A stretch of 64,000 nt of DNA from Terriglobales bacterium (GTDB taxonomy: Bacteria; Acidobacteriota; Terriglobia; Terriglobales; Acidobacteriaceae), in contig JAICWP010000006.1 of NCBI GenBank assembly GCA_025934735.1, positions 124,001 through 188,000 of the forward strand, in the 5' to 3' direction. The notes under the pieces were generated by a model. That model worked only from the letters and a program-made list of their open reading frames with translations. It was not told the origin of the DNA and did not search any database. Below, piece by piece: positions 8,070 to 16,788 of this stretch (within the stretch, counting starts at the first letter, position 1; each line of letters opens with the position of its first letter). A program made the translations under genes and the position numbers.

Positions 8070-8930
8070 CTATCGGCGAGGTTTGCCAGCAGCGCCGGCG
8101 GCCGACTTGCCCGGAGCCAGCTTGCGGGCGGCGGCGTTGCGCTCCCAGATGATGCGCAAGCCCTCGAGCGTGAGCAGGTCATCCACTTCCCTGATGTATT
8201 TGGAGCCGGTGCCGAACAGGCCGGCTAGCCCGCCAGTCGCCACTACCTTGGTCTGGGTTCCCAATTCTTTCAGCAGCAGCTCAATAATGCCGTCCACCAG
8301 CGCCAGATAACCGTAATACAGGCCGGACTGGATGCTGCCCACGGTGTTGGTCCCGATCACGCGTTCCGGTTTGCGAATGTCTATGCGCGGCAGGCGGGCA
8401 GTACGCGAGAACAGCGCCTCCGCCGAGATGCCAATGCCGGGGCAGATCACGCCGCCCAGGTACTCGCCCTTGGCTGAAACCGCGTCGAAAGTTGTGGCCG
8501 TGCCGAAATCCACCACCACGCAGGGACCGCCGTACTTCTCCAGTGCGGCCACGCCGTTGGCAATGCGGTCGGCGCCTACTTCGGCGGGATTTTCATATTG
8601 CACTGGCATGCCGGTGCGGATACCGGGCTCCAGAAACAGGGGCTTAGTGCGGAAGTAGCGCTCGCACACTTCCCGCAGGGTGCTGTCCATGGAAGGAACA
8701 ACGGAGGCAATCACGATACCCTGAATGGCCTTGGGCTCAACATCGGCGGCGGCAAACAGATTGCGGAAGAGGACGCCGTACTCGTCTACCGTCTGGGTCC
8801 AGTTGGTGGCCACGCGCCAGTGGGCGACCAGGCGCTCGTATTTCGCCGCTGCCTCGCCATTTCCGGCTTCGCTGCGGGCGAATACTCCGAGCACCGTGTT
8901 GGTATTGCCGACATCGAGGACGAACAGCAT
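8070..8930 (-). CDS. coaX: Type III pantothenate kinase
   Basis: A 286-residue protein opening with MLFVLDVGNTNTVLGVF, the N-terminal phosphate-binding motif of CoaX. It continues with GADRIANGVAAL and DFGTATTFD, which holds the second phosphate-binding motif, and ICPGIGIS. The enzyme phosphorylates pantothenate in the first step of coenzyme A synthesis; the type III form belongs to the acetate/sugar kinase/Hsp70 (ASKHA) fold and is insensitive to CoA feedback. The C-terminal extension is Ala/Lys-rich. The ATG lies 8 bp after the end of birA, so they form an operon. This pairing (birA with coaX) is common in many bacteria. Confidence 0.95.
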   Translation of the reverse strand: MLFVLDVGNTNTVLGVFARSEAGNGEAAAKYERLVAHWRVATNWTQTVDEYGVLFRNLFAAADVEPKAIQGIVIASVVPSMDSTLREVCERYFRTKPLFLEPGIRTGMPVQYENPAEVGADRIANGVAALEKYGGPCVVVDFGTATTFDAVSAKGEYLGGVICPGIGISAEALFSRTARLPRIDIRKPERVIGTNTVGSIQSGLYYGYLALVDGIIELLLKELGTQTKVVATGGLAGLFGTGSKYIREVDDLLTLEGLRIIWERNAAARKLAPGKSAAGAAGKPRR

Positions 8931-8938
8931 GGTTTTAC

Positions 8939-9916
8939 TCAGTCCATCCCGCGCACCCCGCCGGAAAGCACGGTGCGCAAGCCATTGACCGTTTCCACTT
9001 GCAGAAAACCGCGCGCGTCCAGGCCAGCGGTGACGCCCTCGTAGCCGCCATCATCCTCCACGCGCACGCGGCGGCCCTGAGCAAACGACGAGCGCTCCTG
9101 GAACCGCCGCAGCACCGACTCGCGCCCGCCCGGCCCGGACTTCAGCAAGGCGCGATATTCGCGGTCGAGCGATTTTAACAAAGCCGCAAGCAGTTCCACC
9201 CGCGACCAGCAGTTCCCCGTCTCCAGGCGCAGCGAAGTGGCCAAATCCCGCAGTTCGGCGAGAAAGCTCGGCTGGTTTACGTTGATACCCATCCCGACCA
9301 CCACATAGCGCACACGCGTGGCTTCCGCCGTCAATTCCGCCAGGATGCCGGCGAACTTTTTGCCATTCAGCAGCAGGTCGTTGGGCCAGCGCAGGTCAAG
9401 CTGCGAGGCCGTGGCGGGCTTTTTGCCCGCAGGATTGGGCGATAGCAACTGCTCCACCGCTGCGCAGGCGGCCAGCCCGGTGGCCAGCGTGAGCACGAGC
9501 ACGTCGGCGGGCGAAAGGGCCGGCCGCAGCACCACGGAGCAATAGATTCCCTGGGAGCGCGCTGAAAGCCAGCCGTGCGCGCCGCGGCCACGTCCGGCAA
9601 CCTGCTCCTCGGCTACGAACACGCTGCCCTCGGGCGCTCCGCCGGCAGCGGCTTCCATGGCGGCCAGGTTGGTGGAACCGATTTTGAAGTAATGGTGGAT
9701 GTGGCTGGCGAAAATGGTGCCGCGCAGCAGCGGCGCCAGAGTTTCCGCCAGCAGCAGGTCGGGAACTTTGCGGAGCCGGTATCCCGTGGCAGAGTGGCCG
9801 GCGATGTCCACGCCTGACCGCCGCAGTTGCTGCACCAGGCGCCAGACCTCGGAGCGCGTGGTGCCGAGCTCCTGGGCGATTTTGGTGCCGCTGGCAACCA
9901 CGGTGGCATTGTCCAT
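8939..9916 (-). CDS. birA: Biotin-protein ligase / biotin operon repressor
   Basis: The protein (325 residues from the ATG at 9914-9916) has an N-terminal winged-helix segment (about residues 1-45), then the biotin ligase catalytic domain with GRGRGAHGW (108-116) and LRWPNDLLLNGKKFAGIL. It activates biotin to biotinyl-AMP and transfers it to the carrier lysine of carboxylase subunits, one of which is encoded at 52219-52716. The usual first helix of the winged-helix domain seems to be coded upstream in the same open frame (residues resembling DARLSRIVHLL) but no ATG, GTG or TTG is available there, so the true start is uncertain. Downstream C-terminal domain is SH3-like. Confidence 0.92.
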   Translation of the reverse strand: MDNATVVASGTKIAQELGTTRSEVWRLVQQLRRSGVDIAGHSATGYRLRKVPDLLLAETLAPLLRGTIFASHIHHYFKIGSTNLAAMEAAAGGAPEGSVFVAEEQVAGRGRGAHGWLSARSQGIYCSVVLRPALSPADVLVLTLATGLAACAAVEQLLSPNPAGKKPATASQLDLRWPNDLLLNGKKFAGILAELTAEATRVRYVVVGMGINVNQPSFLAELRDLATSLRLETGNCWSRVELLAALLKSLDREYRALLKSGPGGRESVLRRFQERSSFAQGRRVRVEDDGGYEGVTAGLDARGFLQVETVNGLRTVLSGGVRGMD

Positions 9917-10118
9917 CAGCAGGTGGACAATGCGGCTGAGCCGGGCGTCGGTGGGCGCGTGGGCTCCGGCTATGCCGAGCCGGGTTCGAGTTTTTCGGGC
10001 TGACCTTATGCCGCAATTATGAGGGAGGAGGAGGCGAAAGCAAAACTACACTTACGTGGCCACAGGCGCCCTCGCCTGTGCAGGCCGGTGGACAGCCGAG
10101 GGCGGGTCCCTACGCCAT

Positions 10119-10997
10119 TTACGCCGGCACCACCCGCAGACTCATGTCCACGGCGGGAGCGGAATGGGTGAGCTGGCCCACGGAGATATAGTCGACGCCG
10201 CTTTCGGCGTAGGCGCGAACGTTCTCCAGATTAATGCCGCCGGAGCACTCCAGACTCATGCGTCGGGTGTGACTGGCCACCCGCTCCACGGCGCGGCGCA
10301 CGTCCTCCACCGGCATGTTGTCCAGAAGAATGGCCTCGGCGCCGTGCTGCAGGGCCTGCTCCAACTCGGCAAGGGAGCGCACCTCGATTTCCACCGGTTG
10401 TTCTCCCCGGCGGTTGTGCAGAGCATGCTCGAGCGCGGGAGCAATGCCGCCGGCCAGCGCAATGTGGTTGTTCTTGATGAGCACGCCGTCGGAAAGATCG
10501 AGCCGGTGGTTCATGCCGCCGCCGCAGCGCACCGCGTACTTGTCCAGAGCGCGCAGACCGGGAATGGTTTTGCGCGTGTCGAGAATGCGCGCCTTGGTGC
10601 CCGCCACCGCGTCCACGAACTTGCGGGTGAGGGTGGCAATGCCGCTCAGCCGTTGCATCAAATTCAGGATCACGCGCTCGCAGGAAAGAATGACGCGGGC
10701 GTTGTGGCGGATGACTGCCACCGCCTGTCCGCGATGCAGGCGCACGCCATCAAAAATTTCCGGGTGGCTGATGACGTCAGGGTGCGACGTCACCGTCCCG
10801 TCCAGCTCGGCAAAAATCTCGAGGATGCGACCGGCGCAGCCCAGGCCCGCCAGCACGCAGTCCTGCTTGGCCAAAATGGTGGCGGCGGCGCGCTGGTGGG
10901 GATCAATGCAGGCGTAGCTGGTGGCATCGCGCGTCGCCCGGTCTTCGAGCAGCGCGTTCTGAATGACAGCGGTAATGCGTCGGCTCGTCCAGTCCAA
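10119..10997 (-). CDS. nadC: Nicotinate-nucleotide pyrophosphorylase (carboxylating)
   Basis: A 292-residue protein of normal family length. It has the N-terminal LLEDRATRDATS segment, ILSCERVILNLMQRLSGIAT (the conserved ERVxLNxxQRxSGIAT motif), and TRKTIPGLRALDKYAVRCGG, followed by HRLDLSDGVLIKNNH and a C-terminal LECSGGI. The enzyme converts quinolinate and PRPP into nicotinate mononucleotide, the entry to NAD in de novo synthesis. The best start is a TTG at 10995-10997; no clear ribosome binding site is visible. It sits between valS and birA on the same strand; nadA and nadB are not in the window. Confidence 0.95.
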   Translation of the reverse strand: MDWTSRRITAVIQNALLEDRATRDATSYACIDPHQRAAATILAKQDCVLAGLGCAGRILEIFAELDGTVTSHPDVISHPEIFDGVRLHRGQAVAVIRHNARVILSCERVILNLMQRLSGIATLTRKFVDAVAGTKARILDTRKTIPGLRALDKYAVRCGGGMNHRLDLSDGVLIKNNHIALAGGIAPALEHALHNRRGEQPVEIEVRSLAELEQALQHGAEAILLDNMPVEDVRRAVERVASHTRRMSLECSGGINLENVRAYAESGVDYISVGQLTHSAPAVDMSLRVVPA

Positions 10998-11040
10998 GGC
11001 AGTTGTCAGTGGCCAGTGGTCAGTAAAAGCAAAAACCTAT

Positions 11041-11118
11041 TCACCGCAGAGACGCCGAGGGCGCTGAGGAATAATAAATGATTTGCGTTTCTCGGCGAAC
11101 TCTGCGTCTCGGCGGTGA
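11041..11118. repeat. Long inverted repeat between valS and nadC
   Basis: Left arm TCACCGCAGAGACGC (11041-11055), right arm GCGTCTCGGCGGTGA (11104-11118), one mismatch. It is related to the element at 1307-1374. It follows the valS stop codon by 6 bases, so it could act as a terminator or a processing hairpin for the valS transcript, though no T-run follows on the minus strand. Confidence 0.55.
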
Positions 11119-11124
11119 AAACTT

Positions 11125-14091
11125 TCATCCCAGCGCGTGCAGCGCGGAGCCGGCCTTTTCCCGCAGCACTTCGAGTTCAGCCAGGCGCTTGCGCAGGCCC
11201 TCCACCACGTGCGGCGGCGCCTTCTGCAGGAACGCGTCATTGCCCAACTGGCGGCGCTTGCCCTCAATTTCCCGCTCCACGCCTTCCAGTTCCTTCTGCA
11301 GGCGCGCGCGTTCGGCGGCCACATCAATCTTTTTTTCGAAAACCACGCGCACTTCGAACCGGGAAGTGGTACGCGCCCCGCCGGCCTTGGCCAGTGAAGC
11401 CTCCACAAAGTCCACGCTCTCCACCGTGGCCAGCCGCTCCACAGCGCCGCGGTTGTGCTCAATCATCTGGCGCACGCCGTCAACCGCATGGACCTGAATG
11501 GGCACGCGCTGCCGCGGTTCCACCTTCAACTCGGCGCGCAGGTTGCGCACATTCACGATCAAGTCCTGCAGGATGGCCATCTCCGTTTCCGCCTCCAGAT
11601 TGCGCTGGGCGGGGTCGGCCGACGGATACTCCACCAGCGCGATGGACTTGGCCGGCGGCTTGCCATCGTAAATGGCGTGCCAGACTTCCTCGGTGATGAA
11701 GGGCATGAAGGGATGCAGCAGCCGCAGCGCGCCTTCAAACACGCCCACTATGTTGCCGAAGGCGGCGCGGGCGGCCGCCTGATCGCCGTCTTCGCCTGCC
11801 AGGCGCGGCTTCATCAGCTCCACATACCAGTCGCAGAACTCGCCCCAGAAAAAGTCGTAGACGCGGCTGGCGGCCTCATCAAAGCGATAGGTTTCCAGCG
11901 CGCTGTTCACCTCCGCCGCCACCGCATTGAAGCGCGCGAGAATCCAGCGGTCTTCCAGCGTGGCGGGCTCGAATGCGGCAATACCTGTGTGGAGCGCGCC
12001 TGTGTGGGACCGGGGCTCCGCCCCGGTCTGGGCCGTGCCAAGCTCCCCTGTGTGGGACCGGGGCTCTGCCCCGGTCTGAGCCGTGCCAAGCTCCGCCCCC
12101 ACACCACCACAGAATTCCTTCAGTGACCACACGCCCGCCTGCTCGGCCCGGTCCACATTCATGAAAATGAAGCGCGCGGCGTTCCAGATCTTGTTGGCAA
12201 ACGCGCGATATCCCTCGGTGCGCTTGGGATTAAAAGCAATGTCGGTGCCCGGCGAAGCCATGGCCGCCAGCGTAAACCGCGTGGCGTCGGTGCCGTACTG
12301 CTCGATCACCTCGATGGGGTCGAGCACATTGCCCTTGGTTTTGGACATCTTCTGCCGCTCGGCATCGCGCACCAGTGCGTGAATGTACACTTCGCGGAAC
12401 GGAACGCTGTCGTCCTTACGGCCCCCGAAGCCGCTCAGCCGCTTGATGGCGGGGTCCTGCGCATGTCCCTGCATGAAGTGGCAGCCGTACATGATCATGC
12501 GCGCCACCCAGAAGAACAGGATGTCGCCCCCGGTAATCATCAGCGAGGTGGGATAGAACACCAGCTGATCGCGCGTCTTCTCCGGCCAGCCCAGCGTGGT
12601 AAAGGGCAGCAGGCCGGAGGAGAACCAGGTGTCGAGCACGTCGGTATCCTGCTCCACGCGCCCGCCGCATTTCGGACACTTGGCCGGCGCCTCGCGCGCC
12701 ACCACAATCTCGCTGCACTTGGCACTAGCGCAGTACCACGCCGGAATGCGATGTCCCCACCACAGCTGGCGCGAAATGCACCAGTCGTAAATATTCTCCA
12801 TCCACTGCAGGAAGATGCGGGTGTTGTTCTCCGGCGTGAAGCGGATCTCGCCCGTCTTCACCGCCTCCGAGGCGCGCTGCGCCAGGCTGGGCGAGCCATC
12901 GCGGCTGGCCTTGGTCATGGCCATGAACCACTGCGTCGAGAGCCGCGGCTCGACAATCGTCCGGCAGCGGTCGCACTTGCCGATGGGCACCACGTAATCT
13001 TTTTCCCCGGCCAGCAGCCCCTGCGTGCGCAGATCGCGCAGCACCGCCTCGCGCGCCTCAAAGCGCTCCAGCCCGGCATAGGCGCCGGCGTTTTCGTTCA
13101 TGAAGCCGCGCTCGTCCATCACGTCAATTTGCGGCAGGTTGTGGCGCAGCCCGGCCTGGAAATCGTTGGCGTCGTGCGCCGGAGTGACCTTCACCGCTCC
13201 GGTGCCAAACTCGGGATTGGCCAGCTCGTCCAGGATGATGGGAATTTCGCGCAGCATCAGCGGCAGCAGCACCTTCTTCCCGTGCAGGTGCTTGTAGCGC
13301 TCGTCGGCCGCATTCACCGCCACCGCCGTATCGCCCAGCATGGTCTCCGGACGCGTGGTGGCCACGGTGATGAATTCCTTTTTCGAGCCCGCCACCGGAT
13401 AGCGGATCTCGTAAAGCTTGCCCGGAGTTTCCTCGTGCTTCACCTCCAGGTCGGAGATGGCGGTGCCGCAGCGCGGGCACCAGTTCACGATGTACTTGCC
13501 GCGATAGATCAGGCCCTCTTCGTAGAGCCGGACGAACACCTCGCGCACCGCCCGCGAAAGGTTCTCGTCCATGGTGAAGTACTCGCGGCTCCAGTCAACC
13601 GAGGCGCCCAGGCGCTTCATCTGCTCCAGGATGGCGCCGCCGTACTCCCGCCGCCACTCCCACACGCGCTCGATGAAGGCTTCGCGGCCCACGTCGCGGC
13701 GGTTCTTGCCTTCCTTGGCCAGCTGGCGCTCCACCATCATTTGCGTGGCGATGCCGGCGTGGTCGGTGCCCGGCAGCCACAGCGTGAGAAAGCCGCGCAT
13801 GCGATGCCAGCGCACGATGATGTCCATCTGTGTCTGGTTGAGCATGTGGCCCATGTGCAGGCGTCCGGTGACGTTGGGCGGGGGCAGAAGCAGGGTGAAA
13901 ACGGGCTTCTGCGCCTCGGGCGAGCCGGGCGGCGGCGTGGGGGCCTGCGCGGCCGGCGAGGACGCGCCTTGCGGCGCGGAAGCTGCGGGCGGCGGCGTGG
14001 GCACGGAGAAGAGTTTCTCCCGCACCCAGTATTCCGCCCAGCGCGCCTCAATCGCGCTCGGGTCGTACGCCTTGGGCAGTTCGTGCGGCAT
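11125..14091 (-). CDS. valS: Valyl-tRNA synthetase
   Basis: A 988-residue class I synthetase with the HIGH-type motif HMGH (79-82), the connective editing domain with TTRPETMLGDTAVAVN, and the KMSKS-type loop KMSKTKGN. It charges tRNA-Val and edits mischarged threonine. C-terminal residues form the family's coiled-coil arm. Two insertions stand out: an Ala/Pro-rich stretch at residues about 31-62, before the Rossmann core, and two identical 16-residue repeats at residues about 666-697, just before the anticodon-binding domain. The latter are encoded by two 48-bp palindrome-containing units (listed separately). Divergent from the DUF262 gene, with 270 bp between. Confidence 0.96.
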   Translation of the reverse strand: MPHELPKAYDPSAIEARWAEYWVREKLFSVPTPPPAASAPQGASSPAAQAPTPPPGSPEAQKPVFTLLLPPPNVTGRLHMGHMLNQTQMDIIVRWHRMRGFLTLWLPGTDHAGIATQMMVERQLAKEGKNRRDVGREAFIERVWEWRREYGGAILEQMKRLGASVDWSREYFTMDENLSRAVREVFVRLYEEGLIYRGKYIVNWCPRCGTAISDLEVKHEETPGKLYEIRYPVAGSKKEFITVATTRPETMLGDTAVAVNAADERYKHLHGKKVLLPLMLREIPIILDELANPEFGTGAVKVTPAHDANDFQAGLRHNLPQIDVMDERGFMNENAGAYAGLERFEAREAVLRDLRTQGLLAGEKDYVVPIGKCDRCRTIVEPRLSTQWFMAMTKASRDGSPSLAQRASEAVKTGEIRFTPENNTRIFLQWMENIYDWCISRQLWWGHRIPAWYCASAKCSEIVVAREAPAKCPKCGGRVEQDTDVLDTWFSSGLLPFTTLGWPEKTRDQLVFYPTSLMITGGDILFFWVARMIMYGCHFMQGHAQDPAIKRLSGFGGRKDDSVPFREVYIHALVRDAERQKMSKTKGNVLDPIEVIEQYGTDATRFTLAAMASPGTDIAFNPKRTEGYRAFANKIWNAARFIFMNVDRAEQAGVWSLKEFCGGVGAELGTAQTGAEPRSHTGELGTAQTGAEPRSHTGALHTGIAAFEPATLEDRWILARFNAVAAEVNSALETYRFDEAASRVYDFFWGEFCDWYVELMKPRLAGEDGDQAAARAAFGNIVGVFEGALRLLHPFMPFITEEVWHAIYDGKPPAKSIALVEYPSADPAQRNLEAETEMAILQDLIVNVRNLRAELKVEPRQRVPIQVHAVDGVRQMIEHNRGAVERLATVESVDFVEASLAKAGGARTTSRFEVRVVFEKKIDVAAERARLQKELEGVEREIEGKRRQLGNDAFLQKAPPHVVEGLRKRLAELEVLREKAGSALHALG
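12001..12096. repeat. Two 48-bp palindromic tandem units inside valS
   Basis: Units 12001-12048 and 12049-12096 differ at only a few bases; each holds a near-perfect hairpin of the type ACCGGGGC-TCC-GCCCCGGT. Because 48 is a multiple of three, each unit adds 16 codons to valS without shifting the frame. A partial third unit is suggested by GTGTGGAGCGCGCC at 11986-12000. Hairpins of similar design lie outside genes at 63070-63126. Confidence 0.8.
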
Positions 14092-14361
14092 GGGTCTTAC
14101 AGGACATGACGGGACACGCGTACAGCATCACCGCAGCCCTGTCAGGGATAAGTTTCGAGTTTACAGGCGGGGTGAAAACGCGGTCAAACTGCCAAATTTC
14201 AGACTAGTGACACCCGACATAGACAGCCTCATCATCATACCGTCTCCAGGTTTAGAGCGGGAAATCCTAGAAAACACCGCTATAAAAATCCTTGATTTAG
14301 CCGCACAGCAAGGTTTTGTTGTTGCTGCTCTCAACGGATTCTGTAAGATTTCCAGTAAGCC

Positions 14362-15390
14362 ATGGAAAAAACAAAGTTCAGCCCGACCACCAAGGATATT
14401 GCTTTACTACATCAGCTTCAGCAAAGCGGCCAGCTGAAACTTCAGCCTGAGTTCCAACGAAATAGCGTCTGGCCGAGACCCGCGAAGGCATATCTCATCG
14501 ACACGATTCTTAATGAGCGCCCGATCCCACTATTCTTTTTTCAACGGAGCACATCGCCACAGTCGGGCCGCCCCGAATACGCAGTTATAGATGGACAGCA
14601 ACGCCTCCGAGCGGTCTTCGAATTTCTTGACGACCGGTTCTCTCTCACCGAGAGCAAAGATGACAGCATCGCTAAGCCCTTCGAGAAAAAGAAATACTCT
14701 CAACTACCTCCGGAAATGCGCGAGCGCATCCTCAACTACGATCTCGTTGTGCAAGAACTGTCGGGTTACTCGGAAAACGACATCCGCGACATGTTCGCGC
14801 GTATGAATCGATATGTGGTGCCACTCTCGAAACAGGAACTGAGACACGCGAAACAGCAGGGCAAGTTCAAGGATTTCGTTGAGCGCCTCGCGCGATGGCC
14901 GTTTTGGACGCAAAATCGCGTTTTCACAAAGAAGCAGGCTGGACGCATGCGCCCAGCCGAGTTTTGCGCAGAGTTGGCGATTCTGCTTAGCGAAGGCCCT
15001 CAAGACAAGAAAAAAACGATAGACCTGTACTACATCCGTTTTCAGGAGACATTTGCTGAGGGCACCTCACTCCAGAACCGCATTAAGGAATACCTCGATT
15101 GGATCGGCAAGGCGTTGCCAGATCTTTTAAGGCACCGTTTTCGTCGCTCCAGTGAACTCTACTCCCTCATTGGCGCACTTGACCGGGTTTCCCGGTCTGG
15201 TTCGCGTTTATCAAAGATGGACCCTGCCGGCGCCGGTCAAAAGCTCACTGCCTTTGAACAGAAGACCAGAGGAAAGGATCTCCGTGGTGACGCGGCCAGG
15301 TACGTCCTCGCTGCTAGTAAGCACACCGACGATCTTGGACCACGAACCGTTAGAACCGACATTTTAGAATCCTTGCTGTCTCAGGTCTAG
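14362..15390 (+). CDS. DUF262 domain-containing protein (GmrSD N-terminal / ParB-like)
   Basis: A 342-residue protein. Residues about 10-160 show the DUF262 pattern: LQPEFQRNSVW, LIDTILNERPIPLFFF, the signature VIDGQQRL and, further on, FARMNRYVVPLSKQELRHA. DUF262 is the N-terminal NTP-dependent part of GmrSD-type modification-dependent restriction enzymes and of BrxU/SspE-like defence proteins. The C-terminal DUF1524 HNH nuclease is absent; instead there are about 180 charged residues with no recognised motif. Base composition is lower in GC than the neighbours. The stop codon is one base before the next gene's ATG, so the two must be co-translated. Substrate and role are unknown. Confidence 0.85.
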   Translation: MEKTKFSPTTKDIALLHQLQQSGQLKLQPEFQRNSVWPRPAKAYLIDTILNERPIPLFFFQRSTSPQSGRPEYAVIDGQQRLRAVFEFLDDRFSLTESKDDSIAKPFEKKKYSQLPPEMRERILNYDLVVQELSGYSENDIRDMFARMNRYVVPLSKQELRHAKQQGKFKDFVERLARWPFWTQNRVFTKKQAGRMRPAEFCAELAILLSEGPQDKKKTIDLYYIRFQETFAEGTSLQNRIKEYLDWIGKALPDLLRHRFRRSSELYSLIGALDRVSRSGSRLSKMDPAGAGQKLTAFEQKTRGKDLRGDAARYVLAASKHTDDLGPRTVRTDILESLLSQV

Positions 15391-15391
15391 A

Positions 15392-16444
15392 ATGGCCAAG
15401 ACTATTCGGTCGATAACCGCTCGTTTCGTTAGAAGATACGAGCGAGAGTTCCGCCAGTACAAAAAAGCTGCCAAAGTTGCGGGAAAGCTAGTTCGTACCA
15501 TTCTCTCCGACTCGCAGGTCCAGATCCACCTCACCACCTCGCGATGCAAGAAACCGGAGTCTCTCCTTTTGAAGCTCCGGAAAAAGAAATACCGCCGACC
15601 AGGCCGACAGCTGACCGACATTGTTGGCGTCAGGGTAATCACGTATTTCGAGAATGACATCCCGAGTATCGTTGGATTGCTCTTGCATGAACTAGAGGTC
15701 AATCACCACAAGTCCGAAGACAAGCGAACGAAGTTGAACCTTACGGAGTTCGGATATTTGTCCGTGCACCTTATAGCACGGACGAAAGGCAGGTGGGCAA
15801 GATCTCCAGCATTCGCGCCAATCCGAGGGATGTGGTTTGAAATTCAGGTTCGGAGCATACTTGAACACGCGTGGGCTGAGATAGAGCACGAAATTGTTTA
15901 TAAATCAGCGATCCGGTTCCCGGAGGAAATAAAGCGTCGCTTTGCGCGTCTCGCTGGTGCTCTGGAAATACTCGAAAGCGAGTTCGTCGCCCTCCGAAAT
16001 GAGCGATCTAGGCTGATAGACACCTATGTTGAGGCGTTCCACAAGGGCACTAAGCTAAAACGCGACACTTTGGATAGTGCCAAACTAATCGCGATGCTCG
16101 AGGTGGAGCGCCCTAATCGGCTTGGTTGGCGATCTGCTCCCGCTGAGGGAGTCGGTTTCCCCCATGGAATCGAGGCAATCTGCACCGAAGCACTGAACAC
16201 TGCGGGGATAAAAACCTCGTCAGCTCTCAGGCATGCTCTTCGATCGCAGAGCGTCAAATCTGCTGAAACAAATTTCTCGACTTTCGCGCTGCAAGCTCCG
16301 ACCCATCTCGCAACGATATTGATCGTCCTGGCAGTTCAAAGCCCCGCTATCTTCAGAGACTTCTTCCCTGAGATGGCTGCAAATCCTGATATGGCTGCCC
16401 TACAGAAATCGTTGAATCGGGGGGTGGCCCACCTTTCCGGCTGA
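15392..16444 (+). CDS. RelA/SpoT-domain nucleotidyl/pyrophosphokinase
   Basis: A 350-residue protein. Residues about 35-225 contain a full RelA/SpoT synthetase motif set: KKPESLLLKLRKKKY, then DIVGVRVITYF, GYLSVHLIA, and EIQVRSILEHAWAEIEH followed by VYK. No HD hydrolase domain or TGS/ACT regulatory domains are present, so it resembles small alarmone synthetases or their toxic relatives (ToxSAS), which pyrophosphorylate nucleotides or tRNA ends. About 120 C-terminal residues are unassigned. It follows the DUF262 gene by one base. It could make an alarmone signal, act as a toxin, or serve as effector of a defence pair; none is shown by sequence alone. Confidence 0.85.
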   Translation: MAKTIRSITARFVRRYEREFRQYKKAAKVAGKLVRTILSDSQVQIHLTTSRCKKPESLLLKLRKKKYRRPGRQLTDIVGVRVITYFENDIPSIVGLLLHELEVNHHKSEDKRTKLNLTEFGYLSVHLIARTKGRWARSPAFAPIRGMWFEIQVRSILEHAWAEIEHEIVYKSAIRFPEEIKRRFARLAGALEILESEFVALRNERSRLIDTYVEAFHKGTKLKRDTLDSAKLIAMLEVERPNRLGWRSAPAEGVGFPHGIEAICTEALNTAGIKTSSALRHALRSQSVKSAETNFSTFALQAPTHLATILIVLAVQSPAIFRDFFPEMAANPDMAALQKSLNRGVAHLSG

Positions 16445-16452
16445 TCGCTTAT

Positions 16453-16485
16453 CCCACCCTTCCCCCACAAACCACGAAGGGTGGG
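16453..16485 (+). terminator. Hairpin after the RelA/SpoT gene
   Basis: CCCACCCTTC (16453-16462) pairs perfectly with GAAGGGTGGG (16476-16485) around a 13-base loop, starting 8 bases after the stop codon. There is no T-run, so it may be a structural 3' end rather than a classic intrinsic terminator. Confidence 0.5.
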
Positions 16486-16736
16486 GCATCCACATCATAT
16501 CCACTCGCTGGGCTTCCGGAGGGTCGGCGCACTTTTCCGGTGAGGCGAGCTGGTGTGTCCCACAATGGGAACGGAGCGCCCCCAACTTTGCGGGGTGTGC
16601 AAAGGGGTGGGCAAGAGAAGGTCAGAGACGGGAGCCGCCCGGGGTGCCTATCATGCCCTCGTGACCCAAGGTCTGCACCGAAAATATGGCGCGCGCGGCC
16701 TGCACTTCATAACGTCTAGCTGCGCAATTTCGGGAC

Positions 16737-16788
16737 TGTCATCCTGAACGAGGCGCCCAATACAGAACGGGCGCCGAGTCGAAGGACC
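16737..16788 (+). repeat. Fixed-arm, variable-core intergenic repeat, copy 3
   Basis: Arm TGTCATCCTGAACGA (16737-16751), core palindrome GGCGCCC...GGGCGCC (16752-16775), then GAGTCGAAGGACC. Same arms as the copies at 7091, 7255 and 27139 but a different core. Confidence 0.65.

Noticed and set aside
12379-14109. 576-codon open frame on the plus strand
   Set aside because: It is the antisense of valS, an unmistakable synthetase gene. The composition is His/Arg/Ala-rich and there is no ribosome binding site or motif.
16553-16747. 64-codon open frame after the RelA/SpoT gene
   Set aside because: No ribosome binding site, and the translation is rich in Gly/Arg/Cys with no pattern; it also runs into a repeat element.
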